NCBI RefSeq assembly: GCF_009758255.1
Contig: NZ_WSEN01000006.1
Location: 62,001 to 126,000 of the forward strand
DNA from: Microbacterium sp. MAH-37
Lineage (GTDB): Bacteria > Actinomycetota > Actinomycetes > Actinomycetales > Microbacteriaceae
DNA length: 64,000 nucleotides
Direction: 5' to 3'
The notes beneath the pieces are model-generated. The model had not been told where the DNA came from. It worked only from the letters and a program-made list of their open reading frames with translations, and made no database searches. Both the position numbers and the translations under genes were made by a program. This document shows positions 25,247 through 33,519 of the stretch, piece by piece; the stretch's first letter is position 1; the number at the start of each line of letters is the position of its first letter.

Positions 25247-25723
25247 ATGACTGCGACGCGCCTCGAGCCGGGCACCCTGGCCCCCGACTTCTCCCTGCTC
25301 GACCAGGACGGGAAGACCGTCTCCCTGGCGGATCTGCGCGGCCGGAAGGTCGTGCTGTACTTCTACCCCGCCGCGATGACCCCGGGCTGCACCACGCAGG
25401 CATGCGACTTCCGAGACAGCATCTCGTCGCTGCAGGGCGCCGGCTACACCGTCGTCGGCGTCTCCCGCGACGAGCCGGCGAAACTGAAGAAGTTCCAGGA
25501 GCGCGACGGGCTCACCTTCGAGCTGCTCAGCGACCCGGACCACACCGTGCATGCCGCCTACGGCACCTGGGGCGAGAAGATGAACTACGGCAAGGTCGTC
25601 GAGGGCGTCATCCGCTCGACCTTCGTCCTGGACGAGGACGGCGTCATCTCGCTCGCACAGTACAACGTGAAGGCCACCGGCCACGTCGCTCGGCTTCGCA
25701 AGACGCTCGGCATCGACGCCTGA
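25247..25723 (+). CDS. bcp: Thioredoxin-dependent thiol peroxidase (Bcp/PrxQ)
   Basis: 158 aa peroxiredoxin. Peroxidatic Cys48 in PAAMTPGCTTQACDF with resolving Cys53 five residues later, the classic helix-alpha2 disulfide arrangement of PrxQ. It reduces hydroperoxides with thioredoxin electrons and fits the neighbouring SigR/RsrA stress block. The leaderless -10 box fixes the start. Confidence 0.93.
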   Translation: MTATRLEPGTLAPDFSLLDQDGKTVSLADLRGRKVVLYFYPAAMTPGCTTQACDFRDSISSLQGAGYTVVGVSRDEPAKLKKFQERDGLTFELLSDPDHTVHAAYGTWGEKMNYGKVVEGVIRSTFVLDEDGVISLAQYNVKATGHVARLRKTLGIDA

Positions 25724-26122
25724 TCAGCCCCGGCCCTGCAGCCGCGGGTCCCCCGGTCCGCCGTTGCGCGACGCGAGGATCAGCAGGACGAGGCACACCG
25801 CCCCCGGGATGCCCACGGCGACGGTGAAGGGCCACGGGATGGGCCTCAGCGTGAGCGAGGACAGCGCCAGCGCGATCGCCAGCACCTGGAACACGACCGC
25901 GCCGGAACGGGCCCACGAGACGCCGCGCACCACGCCGACCGCGAACAGCACCAGACCCGCCGCGACCAGCAGCGTGAGTACGATCAGGCCGATGCCGGCG
26001 GGGGTCGAGGCGACGTTTCCCGCACCGAGCTGGACGAGCTCGATGATCGAGACGATGCCGAGGGCGAGCCCCTCCGCGACCAGCAGGATCGCGGCGAGGA
26101 CGGCGGGACGGGATGCGCGCAC
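25724..26122 (-). CDS. Small four-helix membrane protein of unknown function
   Basis: 132 aa from the GTG preceded by AGGAG at five bases; earlier in-frame starts lie in the AT-richer promoter region and lack ribosome sites. Four hydrophobic helices (about 8-30, 42-66, 73-92 and 100-122) with short polar ends; no catalytic motif. The sequence AGLVLFAVGVVRGVSWARSGAVVFQVLAIALAL recalls conserved actinobacterial small membrane proteins annotated as hypothetical. It converges on bcp with no gap between stops. Confidence 0.7.
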   Translation of the reverse strand: MRASRPAVLAAILLVAEGLALGIVSIIELVQLGAGNVASTPAGIGLIVLTLLVAAGLVLFAVGVVRGVSWARSGAVVFQVLAIALALSSLTLRPIPWPFTVAVGIPGAVCLVLLILASRNGGPGDPRLQGRG

Positions 26123-26325
26123 GAGCACTCCTGAGGAATCGGATGTCAGAAAACCCTTGATTTCACGGTTTCCATGTAACAGAATAGACAAAGCCATGTG
26201 CTCCCACAGCGGCGTGGGGCGAGCATTCGCTCGCATCTCACCAGGGTAGCGGACCCCCGAACCGCCGCCCGCATCGAGTGTCGCAAACCGCGTGCTCGAA
26301 CCAGATCCCATACCGAGGAGCCCCC
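26123..26325. promoter_or_regulatory. Divergent regulatory region of the membrane protein gene and whiB1
   Basis: About 200 bases. The part near 26140-26205 is clearly lower in GC than its surroundings and probably holds promoters. A short hairpin (GCGAGC / GCTCGC around ATTC, 26219-26234) lies in the whiB1 leader. No CRP-like TGTGA-N6-TCACA site was found although mycobacterial whiB1 is CRP-controlled. Confidence 0.4.
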
Positions 26326-26574
26326 ATGGATTGGCGCGACAAAGCCGCCTGCCTGACCGTCGACCCCGAGCTGTTCTTCCCCGTCGGGAACACCGGTCCC
26401 GCCGTCGACCAGATCGAGAAGGCGAAGGCCGTCTGCGCCACCTGCACCGTCACCGAGATCTGCCTGCAGTACGCCCTCGAGACCGGACAGGACTCGGGCG
26501 TGTGGGGTGGCCTCTCCGAGGACGAGCGCCGCGCTCTGAAGCGCCGCGCCGCCCGCGCGCGCCGCGCCGGCTGA
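26326..26574 (+). CDS. whiB1: WhiB family iron-sulfur transcription factor (WhiB1/WblE type)
   Basis: 82 aa. Four cluster-binding cysteines at 9, 37, 40 and 46 (C-x27-C-x2-C-x5-C), the GVWGGLSEDER turn (58-68) and a basic C-terminal tail (RRAARARRAG) for DNA contact. WhiB1 is an essential [4Fe-4S], NO-sensitive partner of the primary sigma factor. GAGGAG lies five bases before the ATG. The convergent PdtaS-type kinase downstream is the same neighbour as in mycobacteria. Confidence 0.93.
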   Translation: MDWRDKAACLTVDPELFFPVGNTGPAVDQIEKAKAVCATCTVTEICLQYALETGQDSGVWGGLSEDERRALKRRAARARRAG

Positions 26575-26590
26575 GTCCGGCCCCCAGAAG

Positions 26591-26634
26591 CACGACGCCG
26601 CCGGCCCGGATCCCGGGCGGCGGCGTCTTCGTGT
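26591..26634. terminator. Bidirectional terminator between whiB1 and the histidine kinase
   Basis: GACGCCGCC...GGCGGCGTC stem continued by CCCGG/CCGGG with one bulged base, flanked by GCAC/GTGC. It serves both convergent genes. Confidence 0.75.
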
Positions 26635-26646
26635 GCGTCCTGCCGA

Positions 26647-28119
26647 TCAGGCCTTGATCCAGCGCAGCGGGACGTCGATGGTCACCTCGGTGCCTTCGCC
26701 GTCCACGCCCTTCCACTCGATCGTGCCACCCAGTTCGCCCTGGATGAGCGTGCGCACGATCTGGGTGCCGAGTCCCTGACCGACCCGGCCCTCCGGCAGT
26801 CCGTGTCCGGTGTCGCGCACGATGACGCGCAGGTTCTCGGTGGTGCGGTGCGCCTCGATCGTCACCACGCCCTCCTGACCGGCGAGACCGTGCTCGACGG
26901 CGTTGGTGACCACCTCGGTGAGTGCGAGCGCCAGCGGCGTCGCGTACTCGCTGGGCAGCACGCCGAACCGCCCGGTGTGCTGCGTGCGTGCCCGGGTGTT
27001 CGGTGCCGCCGCGACCTCGGCGACCAGCTTCAGCACGCGCGCGAACACCTCGTCGAAGTCCACGGTCTGGGACAGGCCGCTGGCGAGCGTGTCGTGCACG
27101 ACCGCGATCGACTCCACCCGGCGCATGGCCTGGGTCAGCGCGTCCCTGGCGTCCTCGGAGTGCGTCCGGCGCGCCTGGATGCGCAGCAGCGATGCAACGG
27201 TCTGCAGGTTGTTCTTCACGCGGTGGTGGATCTCACGGATCGTCGCATCCTTGGTGATGAGCTCCTGCTCCTGGTGACGCAGCTCCGTGACGTCGCGGCA
27301 CAGCACTATCGCGCCGATCCGCGTGCCGTGGTCCTTGAGCGGGATCGCCCGCAGCGAGACCGTCACTCCGCGCGCCTCGATGTCGGTGCGCCACGGCGCG
27401 CGACCTGTGACCACGACGGGCAGGGACTCGTCGACCTGCCGCGACGGCGGCACCAGGCGCGTGGTGACCTCGGCGAGGGACTCCCCCTCGAGCTCGTCGT
27501 CGAAGCCCATCCTGTTGAAGGCCGACAGCGCGTTCGGGCTGGCGAAGGTCGTGACGCCGTCGACGTCGATCCGGATCAGGCCGTCCGAGGCGCGTGGCGC
27601 ACCACGGCGCGGGGAGGTCGGAGCGGCGAGGTCGGGGAACTCCCCCGTGGCGATCATGCGGAACAGGTCGTTCGCGCACTCGTCGAAGCTGATCTGCTGG
27701 CGAGAGGGCATCCGCGCCTCGCCGAGGTTCGTGTGCCGCGTGATCACACCGAGCACGACGCCCTGCTGCCCGCGTCGTTCGATCGGCACCGCGCGCACGC
27801 GGGTCGGGATCTCCTCGAACCAGTCCGGCGAGGACGAGTCGATGATCTCGCCGGTGTCGAACGCCGACTGCACCTGGGTGCGCCACTGCGGCCGCACCCG
27901 CTCGCTGACGATGTCGCGGTAGAACAGGGTCGCGGCGCCGCTGGGGCGCGAGTGCGCTATCGCGATGAACGAGCCGTCGGCGGTCTGCACCCAGATGACG
28001 ATGTCTGCCGAGGAGAGGTCGGCGAGCAGCTGGCCGTCGCCGGCGAGCCGGTGCAGCCATTCGACGTCGGCGTCGCTGAGGAGCCCCTGGGCGTGGACGA
28101 GATCACTGAGCGTGGACAC
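26647..28119 (-). CDS. pdtaS: PdtaS-type sensor histidine kinase (HisKA_2, PAS/GAF)
   Basis: 490 aa soluble kinase with no membrane segment. An N-terminal GAF-like domain (about 1-160) is followed by a PAS domain (about 185-295), the HisKA_2 phosphoacceptor EIHHRVKNNLQTVASLL (His about 310) and an HWE/HATPase region with TEVVTNAVEHGL and GTGHGLPEGRVGQGLGTQIV-type motifs. It matches mycobacterial PdtaS, which signals to an ANTAR response regulator (PdtaR) acting on RNA. No pdtaR gene is in the window. The GTG start is seven bases after TATTCT; a longer open frame upstream is antisense to other genes. Confidence 0.9.
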   Translation of the reverse strand: MSTLSDLVHAQGLLSDADVEWLHRLAGDGQLLADLSSADIVIWVQTADGSFIAIAHSRPSGAATLFYRDIVSERVRPQWRTQVQSAFDTGEIIDSSSPDWFEEIPTRVRAVPIERRGQQGVVLGVITRHTNLGEARMPSRQQISFDECANDLFRMIATGEFPDLAAPTSPRRGAPRASDGLIRIDVDGVTTFASPNALSAFNRMGFDDELEGESLAEVTTRLVPPSRQVDESLPVVVTGRAPWRTDIEARGVTVSLRAIPLKDHGTRIGAIVLCRDVTELRHQEQELITKDATIREIHHRVKNNLQTVASLLRIQARRTHSEDARDALTQAMRRVESIAVVHDTLASGLSQTVDFDEVFARVLKLVAEVAAAPNTRARTQHTGRFGVLPSEYATPLALALTEVVTNAVEHGLAGQEGVVTIEAHRTTENLRVIVRDTGHGLPEGRVGQGLGTQIVRTLIQGELGGTIEWKGVDGEGTEVTIDVPLRWIKA

Positions 28120-28126
28120 CCTCCCA

Positions 28127-28132
28127 AGAATA
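28127..28132 (-). promoter_or_regulatory. -10 box TATTCT of a leaderless promoter (pdtaS)
   Basis: TATTCT followed after seven bases by GTG. Confidence 0.5.
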
Positions 28133-28151
28133 GGGGGGAGCGCCTCGCGAT

Positions 28152-28538
28152 TCAGAGCACGGCGAGGGATGTCGCGCGCCAGCGCCCGTCCAGCCCCTCC
28201 AGGCGCACCGCCACCGCCCTGGCCCTGCCGGGGCCCTCTACGACGAGCGTCGCCTCGAGCACGCACTCGGCCGGCGAGGAGTGCCGCAGGGAGAGGATGC
28301 GGAAGACCGGTCGCGTCGCAGGCGTTCCCCGCGCGCTGCGCGCACGGGCGGCGAGGTTCGAGCGGACCAGCAGCTTGCGGAACGCGTCCTCGCTGAGCCA
28401 CCGTGCCAGTTGCTCGGCCTCTCTGACGCCTGCGAGCACCTCGAGCACGCCCTGAGCGAGGCCGCGCAGCAGCGGGACCGGATCGGGCAGGGCCTCGGCC
28501 GGTGTGGGCTGGGGCGCGAAATACTCCTGCGCGGTCAT
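28152..28538 (-). CDS. Rv3235-family protein (DUF6459)
   Basis: 128 aa. PDPVPLLRGLAQGVLEVLAGVREAEQLARWLSED and the terminal AVAVRLEGLDGRWRATSLAVL match a small actinobacterial family named after Rv3235, commonly encoded near secA. A SecC-like or NTF2-like fold has been suggested for such proteins but nothing is proven. ATG with GAGGA seven bases upstream. Its role is unknown. Confidence 0.75.
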   Translation of the reverse strand: MTAQEYFAPQPTPAEALPDPVPLLRGLAQGVLEVLAGVREAEQLARWLSEDAFRKLLVRSNLAARARSARGTPATRPVFRILSLRHSSPAECVLEATLVVEGPGRARAVAVRLEGLDGRWRATSLAVL

Positions 28539-28677
28539 CTATCGTCCTCGATCCATGATGCGTGGTGTCCTCCGCCCCAGCGCTGAACCCCAGGAAAGTA
28601 GAACACGGATGCCGCGGATCGGGAAGCACCTGACACGACTTCTGTGGATAACCCGTAGTCCCCCTACCCCGCTCGCC

Positions 28678-28683
28678 TACTCT
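28678..28683 (+). promoter_or_regulatory. -10 box TACTCT of a leaderless promoter
   Basis: TACTCT-CGGAGT-GTG in front of the hypothetical gene at 28690. Confidence 0.5.
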
Positions 28684-28689
28684 CGGAGT

Positions 28690-29286
28690 GTGGAATGGGA
28701 TCACCTCTTCGACGACCTCGAAGGACAGCTCGCCTCGGAGTGGGAGGCCGAGCGCGCCGCACTGGACGCCGAGTCTGAGCGGCTCCGCATCTCGAAGCTC
28801 ACCCTGCACGACCGGCTGCGCGCGCTCTGCGCCCAGGCATCCGTCGTCGTCCTCGATCTCGGTGACGACCACCGGCTGCACGCCACGATGCGCACGATGG
28901 GCGCGGACTGGATCGCGGTGACGGCCCAGGACGACCCGCGACCGCTCATCGTGCCGGTGCCGGCGGTCGCCGAGGTCGGCACCGACCACGGCAGCCTTCT
29001 CGGCAGCCTGGACGAGACAGCCGGACTCACTCCGCTGCGTGCGCGGATGGACCTGGGCTTCGTGCTGCGGGATCTCGCGCGCCGACGCGCCCCGGTCACG
29101 CTCTCGCTGCATGACGGGCGCCTGCGGCGTGGAACGCTCGACAGGGCAGGTGCGGATCACCTCGACATCGCCCTGCACGACGCCGGAGAGCCGCGCCGGA
29201 CGTCGACCGTCCAGGGCTTCCGCGTCGTGCCGTTCTCGTCGCTGCGCTGGGTGCGCGTCGAGCAGCCGGGTGCCCGGCTGCCCTGA
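28690..29286 (+). CDS. Conserved actinobacterial hypothetical protein
   Basis: 198 aa soluble protein starting VEWDHLFDDLEGQLASEWEAER: an acidic amphipathic helix, then a beta-rich body (VVVLDLGDDHRLHATM, DWIAVTA, FVLRDLARRRAPVTLSLHDGRLRRGTLDRAGADHLDIAL). The latter part recalls an Sm/Hfq-like strand order (DGRLRRGTLDRAGADHLDI), which is only an impression. No enzyme motif. The leaderless -10 box sets the GTG start, discarding about 60 codons of open frame upstream. Confidence 0.75.
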   Translation: MEWDHLFDDLEGQLASEWEAERAALDAESERLRISKLTLHDRLRALCAQASVVVLDLGDDHRLHATMRTMGADWIAVTAQDDPRPLIVPVPAVAEVGTDHGSLLGSLDETAGLTPLRARMDLGFVLRDLARRRAPVTLSLHDGRLRRGTLDRAGADHLDIALHDAGEPRRTSTVQGFRVVPFSSLRWVRVEQPGARLP

Positions 29287-29337
29287 GCGGCACACGGAGC
29301 GTGCGCAGCACCGCACGCGGCGCAGGGACGCCGCGGA

Positions 29338-29616
29338 TCAGCGCTGGATGCGCGGTGCCGGCCCCCAGACCTCGGGGAAGCTGGCGTTCTCGGACTGGTG
29401 CCAGAGCGCCGCGCGTCGCGCGATCTCGGTCTGGTCCTCGAGGTAGTCGTTCACGCTGGCCTCTTCGACCCTCCAGCGCGCCGGGGATCCGAGCTGCGCA
29501 CCGCGCAGCCGCCCCTCGTGGACGAGCGCGACGACCTCCTCGACCGGGACGGCGAGGAGTTCGGCGACCTGACCGGGCGTCAGGTAGCGCGGGGCGGACG
29601 GGGGGAGTTCGGGCAT
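29338..29616 (-). CDS. Small helix-turn-helix (excisionase/MerR-like) DNA-binding protein
   Basis: 92 aa. YLTPGQVAELLAVPVEEVVALVHEGRLRGAQLGSPARWRVEEASVNDYLED is a canonical winged helix-turn-helix of the excisionase/BldC type, followed by a short tail. No integrase or phage gene is near, so it is more likely a regulator than an excisionase. It is divergent from the SAF/CpaB gene, a pairing that suggests, without proof, that it regulates it. Confidence 0.8.
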   Translation of the reverse strand: MPELPPSAPRYLTPGQVAELLAVPVEEVVALVHEGRLRGAQLGSPARWRVEEASVNDYLEDQTEIARRAALWHQSENASFPEVWGPAPRIQR

Positions 29617-29713
29617 TGCTCCATTGTGGCGCGAACGGCACCCGGGAGGACAGTCCCTACGCGCCTGTGGATAACTTTCGGAGCCTTCTCCCGGGATCTG
29701 TGACGATGTCCTC

Positions 29714-30334
29714 ATGACGACGCACTCCCGCACCCGTCGCCCGTTCTTCGGCGACATGCGGTTCCTCATCGGCATCGCCCTGGTGATCGCCTCGATCGCC
29801 GGCGTGTGGCTGCTGGTCGGCGCGGCGAGGCAGACCACGCCGGTCCTGCAGGCATCGCGGACCATCGTCCTCGGCGAGCCACTCGGATCCGCGGACTTCC
29901 AGGTGGTCGAGGTCGGCCTCGGGGCCCTCACCGACGACTACCTCGCGCCGCAGGACCTCGAGTCGGGCACGATCGCCGCGCGCACGATAGCGGAGGGCGA
30001 GCTCGTGCCCCGCTCCGGCACGATGGATGCCGACGCCGGCCGCACCACGACGATCGTGATCACGAGCACCGGCGCCGTGCCCGACGACGTGCGGGCCGGG
30101 AGCACCGTGGAACTCTGGCAGGCACCTCCCAGCGAGGACGGTCGCTCCTTCGGCGCCCCGCGGATCCTCGTGGCCGACGCCGTCGTGTCCTCGGTGGCAG
30201 AGCCGGAGGGCATGCTCAACGACGCACGCACCGACGTCGAGGTCGTCATCGACCGGACGGATGTCGCGGACGTGCTGTCCGCGATCACCGGCGGCGCTGC
30301 CGTGTCCGTCATCCCGGCAGGACCGGCCGAATGA
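29714..30334 (+). CDS. SAF-domain (CpaB-like) membrane-anchored protein
   Basis: 206 aa with a single N-terminal membrane helix (about 16-37) and an extracytoplasmic SAF domain beginning LQASRTIVLGEPLGSADFQVVEVGL, as in the Flp/Tad pilus assembly protein CpaB/RcpC. The remaining sequence (about 110-200) resembles the second CpaB half. No other Tad genes (TadA, TadB/C, Flp) are in the window. It overlaps the next gene by four bases (ATGA). Confidence 0.8.
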   Translation: MTTHSRTRRPFFGDMRFLIGIALVIASIAGVWLLVGAARQTTPVLQASRTIVLGEPLGSADFQVVEVGLGALTDDYLAPQDLESGTIAARTIAEGELVPRSGTMDADAGRTTTIVITSTGAVPDDVRAGSTVELWQAPPSEDGRSFGAPRILVADAVVSSVAEPEGMLNDARTDVEVVIDRTDVADVLSAITGGAAVSVIPAGPAE

Positions 30335-31563
30335 CCGCCGTCGTCGTCGCCCTCGCCGACGAGGAGCGCGGCGGGGCGCTGGCGGCCGAACTCGACCTCG
30401 AGGAGGTCACGGTCCTCGCCGTCTGCGCCCCTGATGCGATCGATCCCGCAGATCTGCAGGCGGCCGACGCGCTCGTCATCACGCCGTCGCGTCGCTGGAT
30501 CACCCGCGAACTCGTGACGGCGTGCGACCGCGCCGCTGTGCGGATCGTCCCGTTCGGCGACGGCGAGGAGCGCCTGCTGGCCAAGCTCGGGCTCGCGCCC
30601 TCACTACCGGACGACACCCCGGGCTGGCGCATCGCGGACGCCCTCGCCGCCGACCGCCCGACAGCGGGAACGGAGGCCGCAGACGCCGCCCCGTCCCGTC
30701 TGATCGCCGTCTGGGGTCCGCACGGCGCGCCGGGGCGGACGACGCTGGCGATCCAGCTCGCCGTCGAGCTCGCGCGGACGGGGCGCCGCACCGCCCTGCT
30801 CGACGCCGACACCACGGCCCCGTCGATCGCGCTGCTGCTCGGGCTGGGCGACGAGGCGCCCGGCCTGGCCGCCGCGTGCCGCCGCGCGGAGCTGGGCAGC
30901 CTGGACTCGGCCGAGCTGTCCCGGCTCGCGGTGTCGCTGGAGACCTCTGCGGGGCCCGTCGACGTCCTCGGCGGTCTCAACCGCCCCTCGCGCTGGCCGG
31001 AGCTGGGTGCGGCCCGCATGCGCGGCGCACTGACCGCCTGCCGCGCCTGGGCAGAGGAGATCGTGGTCGACGTGTCCGCCTCCTTCGAGGAGGAGGACGA
31101 CGACTACGACCTCGCTGCCCCGTCGCGACATGCCGCGACCGCGACAGCGCTGCGCGAGGCGGATGCCGTGATCGCGCTGACGTCCGCCGACCCGGTCGGG
31201 GTCAGCCGATTCGTGCGGGGGTACGCCGAGCTGCGGCACCTGGTCGGGCCGACACCGATCACGGTGGTGGCGAACTCCGTGCGCCCCGGCCCGCTCGGCA
31301 TCGACGCCCGCGGGCAGATCCGCCGGACACTCGACCGGTTCGCAGGCATCGACGACGTGCAGTTCCTCCCGCACGACCAGCGTGCCGCGGATGCCGCGCT
31401 TCTGCACGCGCGCCCGATTGCGGACGTGCTGCCGCGCTCCCCGCTGGTCGCCGCGGTCCGCCGGCTCGCCGCGGGTCTGAGCCCGCGCGAGACCGGCGTC
31501 CGCGAACCCGCTACTGCCGGTAGCTCGCGAGGAAGTTCCCGAGGCGCTCTACGGCCTCGGTGA
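30331..31563 (+). CDS. CpaE/ParA-like ATPase with altered Walker A
   Basis: 410 aa. A receiver-like N-terminal part (about 1-110) precedes a MinD/ParA-type domain beginning LIAVWGPHGAPGRTTLAIQLA. The Walker A position (about 129-138) reads GPHGAPGRTT, so the P-loop Lys before the Thr is replaced by Arg; the deviant N-terminal Lys is also absent. ALLDADTTAPSIALLLGL and EEIVVDVSASFEE supply the other strands. TadZ/CpaE proteins with degenerate P-loops are known. It is coupled to the CpaB-like gene. Its last 53 bases are antisense to the aminotransferase gene. Confidence 0.8.
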   Translation: MTAVVVALADEERGGALAAELDLEEVTVLAVCAPDAIDPADLQAADALVITPSRRWITRELVTACDRAAVRIVPFGDGEERLLAKLGLAPSLPDDTPGWRIADALAADRPTAGTEAADAAPSRLIAVWGPHGAPGRTTLAIQLAVELARTGRRTALLDADTTAPSIALLLGLGDEAPGLAAACRRAELGSLDSAELSRLAVSLETSAGPVDVLGGLNRPSRWPELGAARMRGALTACRAWAEEIVVDVSASFEEEDDDYDLAAPSRHAATATALREADAVIALTSADPVGVSRFVRGYAELRHLVGPTPITVVANSVRPGPLGIDARGQIRRTLDRFAGIDDVQFLPHDQRAADAALLHARPIADVLPRSPLVAAVRRLAAGLSPRETGVREPATAGSSRGSSRGALRPR

Positions 31564-32737
31564 GGACCCGGGGCTCCGGCAGCGTCACGATCCGGAGGTG
31601 GTCCGGCGTCGCCCAGTTGAATCCGGTGCCCTGCACCAGCAGGATGTGCTCGGAGACGAGCAGGTCGTAGACCAGGCGTGCGTCATCGCGGATCTCGTGC
31701 ACGTTCGGATCGAGCCGCGGGAACGCGTAGAGCGCACCCTGCGGCTTCACGCAGCTGACGCCGGGGATCGCCTCCAACCCCTGCCAGGCGATGTCACGCT
31801 GCTCGTGCAGGCGGCCGGTGGGGGCGATGAGCGCGTCGATGGACTGCACGCCGGACAGCGCTGCCTGCATCGCGTGCTGCGCCGGCACGTTCGGGCACAG
31901 CCGGGTGGAGGCGAGCAGCGTGATGCCCTCCAGGAAGCCCCGCGCGTGGTCCTTCGGCCCGGTGACGACGAGCCAGCCGGAGCGGTATCCGGCCACGCGG
32001 TAGGTCTTGGACAGACCGTTGAACGTCAGGCAGAGCAGGTCGGGCGCGAGGGTCGCCGTCGGGATGTGCACCGCATCGTCGAACAGGATGCGGTCGTAGA
32101 TCTCGTCGGAGAGCAGCAGCAGCTGGTTCTCGCGGGCGATCTGCACCAGCCCCTCGAGCACCTCGCGGGAGTACACGGCTCCGGTCGGGTTGTTCGGGTT
32201 GATGATGACGATGGCCTTGGTCTGCGGGGTGATCCGCGAGCGGATGTCCTCCAGATCGGGGTTCCAGCCGTTGTCCTCGTCGCAGAGGTAGTGCACCGGC
32301 GTGCCGCCGGCGAGCGAGGTCATGGCGGTCCACAGGGGGTAGTCGGGCGCCGGGATCAGCACCTCGTCCCCTTCGTCGAGCAGCGCCTGCATCACCATGG
32401 TGATCAGCTCGGAGACGCCGTTGCCGAGGTAGACGTCATCGGGGTCGAAACGCGGGAAGCCGGGGATCTGCTCGTAGCGGCTGACGACGGCACGACGGGC
32501 GGAGATGATGCCCTTGCTGTCGCTGTAACCGTGTGCAGTGGGCACGGCCGCGAGCATGTCGTGCACGATCTGGTGCGGTGCCTCGAAGCCGAAGATCGCC
32601 GGGTTCCCGGTGTTCAGCTTCAGGATCTGATGTCCCTCGGCCTCAAGCCTTGCCGCCTCCACCAATGCCTTGCCGCGGATCTCGTAGAGAACGTTCTTGA
32701 GCTTGGACGACTGGTCGAAATGGCGAGGAGGGGTCAT
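31511..32737 (-). CDS. alaA: Alanine-type aminotransferase (AlaA-like, PLP fold type I)
   Basis: 408 aa. NPNNPTGAVYSREVLEGL, LLLSDEIYDRILFD and the PLP-lysine motif GLSKTYRVAGYRSGW identify a class I/II aminotransferase closest to AlaA (glutamate-pyruvate). GNGVSELI and QGALYAFPRLD support this. It starts six bases after TAGGAT, inside the end of the gntR gene, so it has its own leaderless promoter. Link to the neighbouring nitrogen-catabolic cluster is possible but not shown. Confidence 0.88.
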   Translation of the reverse strand: MTPPRHFDQSSKLKNVLYEIRGKALVEAARLEAEGHQILKLNTGNPAIFGFEAPHQIVHDMLAAVPTAHGYSDSKGIISARRAVVSRYEQIPGFPRFDPDDVYLGNGVSELITMVMQALLDEGDEVLIPAPDYPLWTAMTSLAGGTPVHYLCDEDNGWNPDLEDIRSRITPQTKAIVIINPNNPTGAVYSREVLEGLVQIARENQLLLLSDEIYDRILFDDAVHIPTATLAPDLLCLTFNGLSKTYRVAGYRSGWLVVTGPKDHARGFLEGITLLASTRLCPNVPAQHAMQAALSGVQSIDALIAPTGRLHEQRDIAWQGLEAIPGVSCVKPQGALYAFPRLDPNVHEIRDDARLVYDLLVSEHILLVQGTGFNWATPDHLRIVTLPEPRVLTEAVERLGNFLASYRQ

Positions 32738-32743
32738 CGCAGA

Positions 32744-32749
32744 ATCCTA
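32744..32749 (-). promoter_or_regulatory. -10 box TAGGAT of a leaderless promoter (alaA)
   Basis: TAGGAT-TCTGCG-ATG, located between the gntR stop codon and alaA. Confidence 0.55.
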
Positions 32750-32752
32750 GCG

Positions 32753-33436
32753 CTATGAGGAGGCTGCCTCCGCCGCGGGGCTCCCCGGCTGCAGCGCCTG
32801 CACGTGCGCGGTGCGCTGCACCCGGCTGCTCTCGATGTGCGCCGCCGCGAGGGTCGCCGCGCGGTCTCCGTCACGATCGCGGATCGCCTCGTAGAGCGCG
32901 ACGTGCTCCTCGGCGATGTGCTGCAGATCGTCGTGCTGGGATAGCGCCCAGCGGAGCCGGCTGCGGATGCTCTGCATGAGGTCGGAGAGCAGCATGTTGT
33001 CCGCGAGGTCGGTGACGATCTCGTGGAAGTCCGCGGCCGCGCGCCGTGAGACGACGCGGTCCTCGACCTCGGCACTGGCCTGCTCGGCCTCGAGCGCACG
33101 GCGCAGGCGCTCCAGCCCCTCCCGCCGATGCCGCTGCGCGGCGAGACGGAACGCGAGTGGCTCGACCACCTCGCGCACCTCGTCGAGGTCGGCGAGGTCA
33201 TGATCGGTGAACGCCCGGACGACCGCCCAGGTTCGGGGACGGAGCTCCACGAGCCCCTCCCCCTCGAGCACCTTCAGGGCGTCGCGCACCGGAACCCGGC
33301 TCACGCCGAACTCGGCCGCGAGGTCGCGCTCGATCAGCCGGCTCCCCGGCTCCCGGACGCCGTCCAGGATCGCGTCGCGCAACCACGATGCGACCCTGGT
33401 CGACTCCAGCACGCGTTCGTCTGCTCTGCTGCTCAC
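32753..33436 (-). CDS. GntR-family regulator (FCD/FadR-type)
   Basis: 227 aa. N-terminal winged helix (about 10-75: GSRLIERDLAAEFGVSRVPVRDALKVLEGEGLV) followed by an all-helical FCD ligand domain with the metal/ligand residues of the type D-x3-R...H (EVREVVEPLAFRLAA, FHEIVTDLADN, EEHVALYEAI, AHIESS). FCD regulators sense small carboxylates or ureido acids. It lies just downstream of the carbamate kinase gene and near the palindromic site at 34520-34547, so it is the obvious candidate regulator of the cluster. GTG start six bases after AAGAAT. Confidence 0.88.
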   Translation of the reverse strand: MSSRADERVLESTRVASWLRDAILDGVREPGSRLIERDLAAEFGVSRVPVRDALKVLEGEGLVELRPRTWAVVRAFTDHDLADLDEVREVVEPLAFRLAAQRHRREGLERLRRALEAEQASAEVEDRVVSRRAAADFHEIVTDLADNMLLSDLMQSIRSRLRWALSQHDDLQHIAEEHVALYEAIRDRDGDRAATLAAAHIESSRVQRTAHVQALQPGSPAAEAASS

Positions 33437-33519
33437 AGCCTCATTCTTCCATCGTGTCCGGCCTTTTCCCCGTCACTCGGGCAGAACGGCCGACGCGGGG
33501 ACCGACCGGAGCAGAGGAT

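Noticed and set aside
26280..26312. tRNA-like text (CGAACCAGATCCC)
   Set aside because: No cloverleaf can be drawn; it is the whiB1 leader.
29338..29616. Phage excisionase
   Set aside because: There is no integrase, attachment site or phage gene nearby; a small MerR/BldC-like regulator is more likely.
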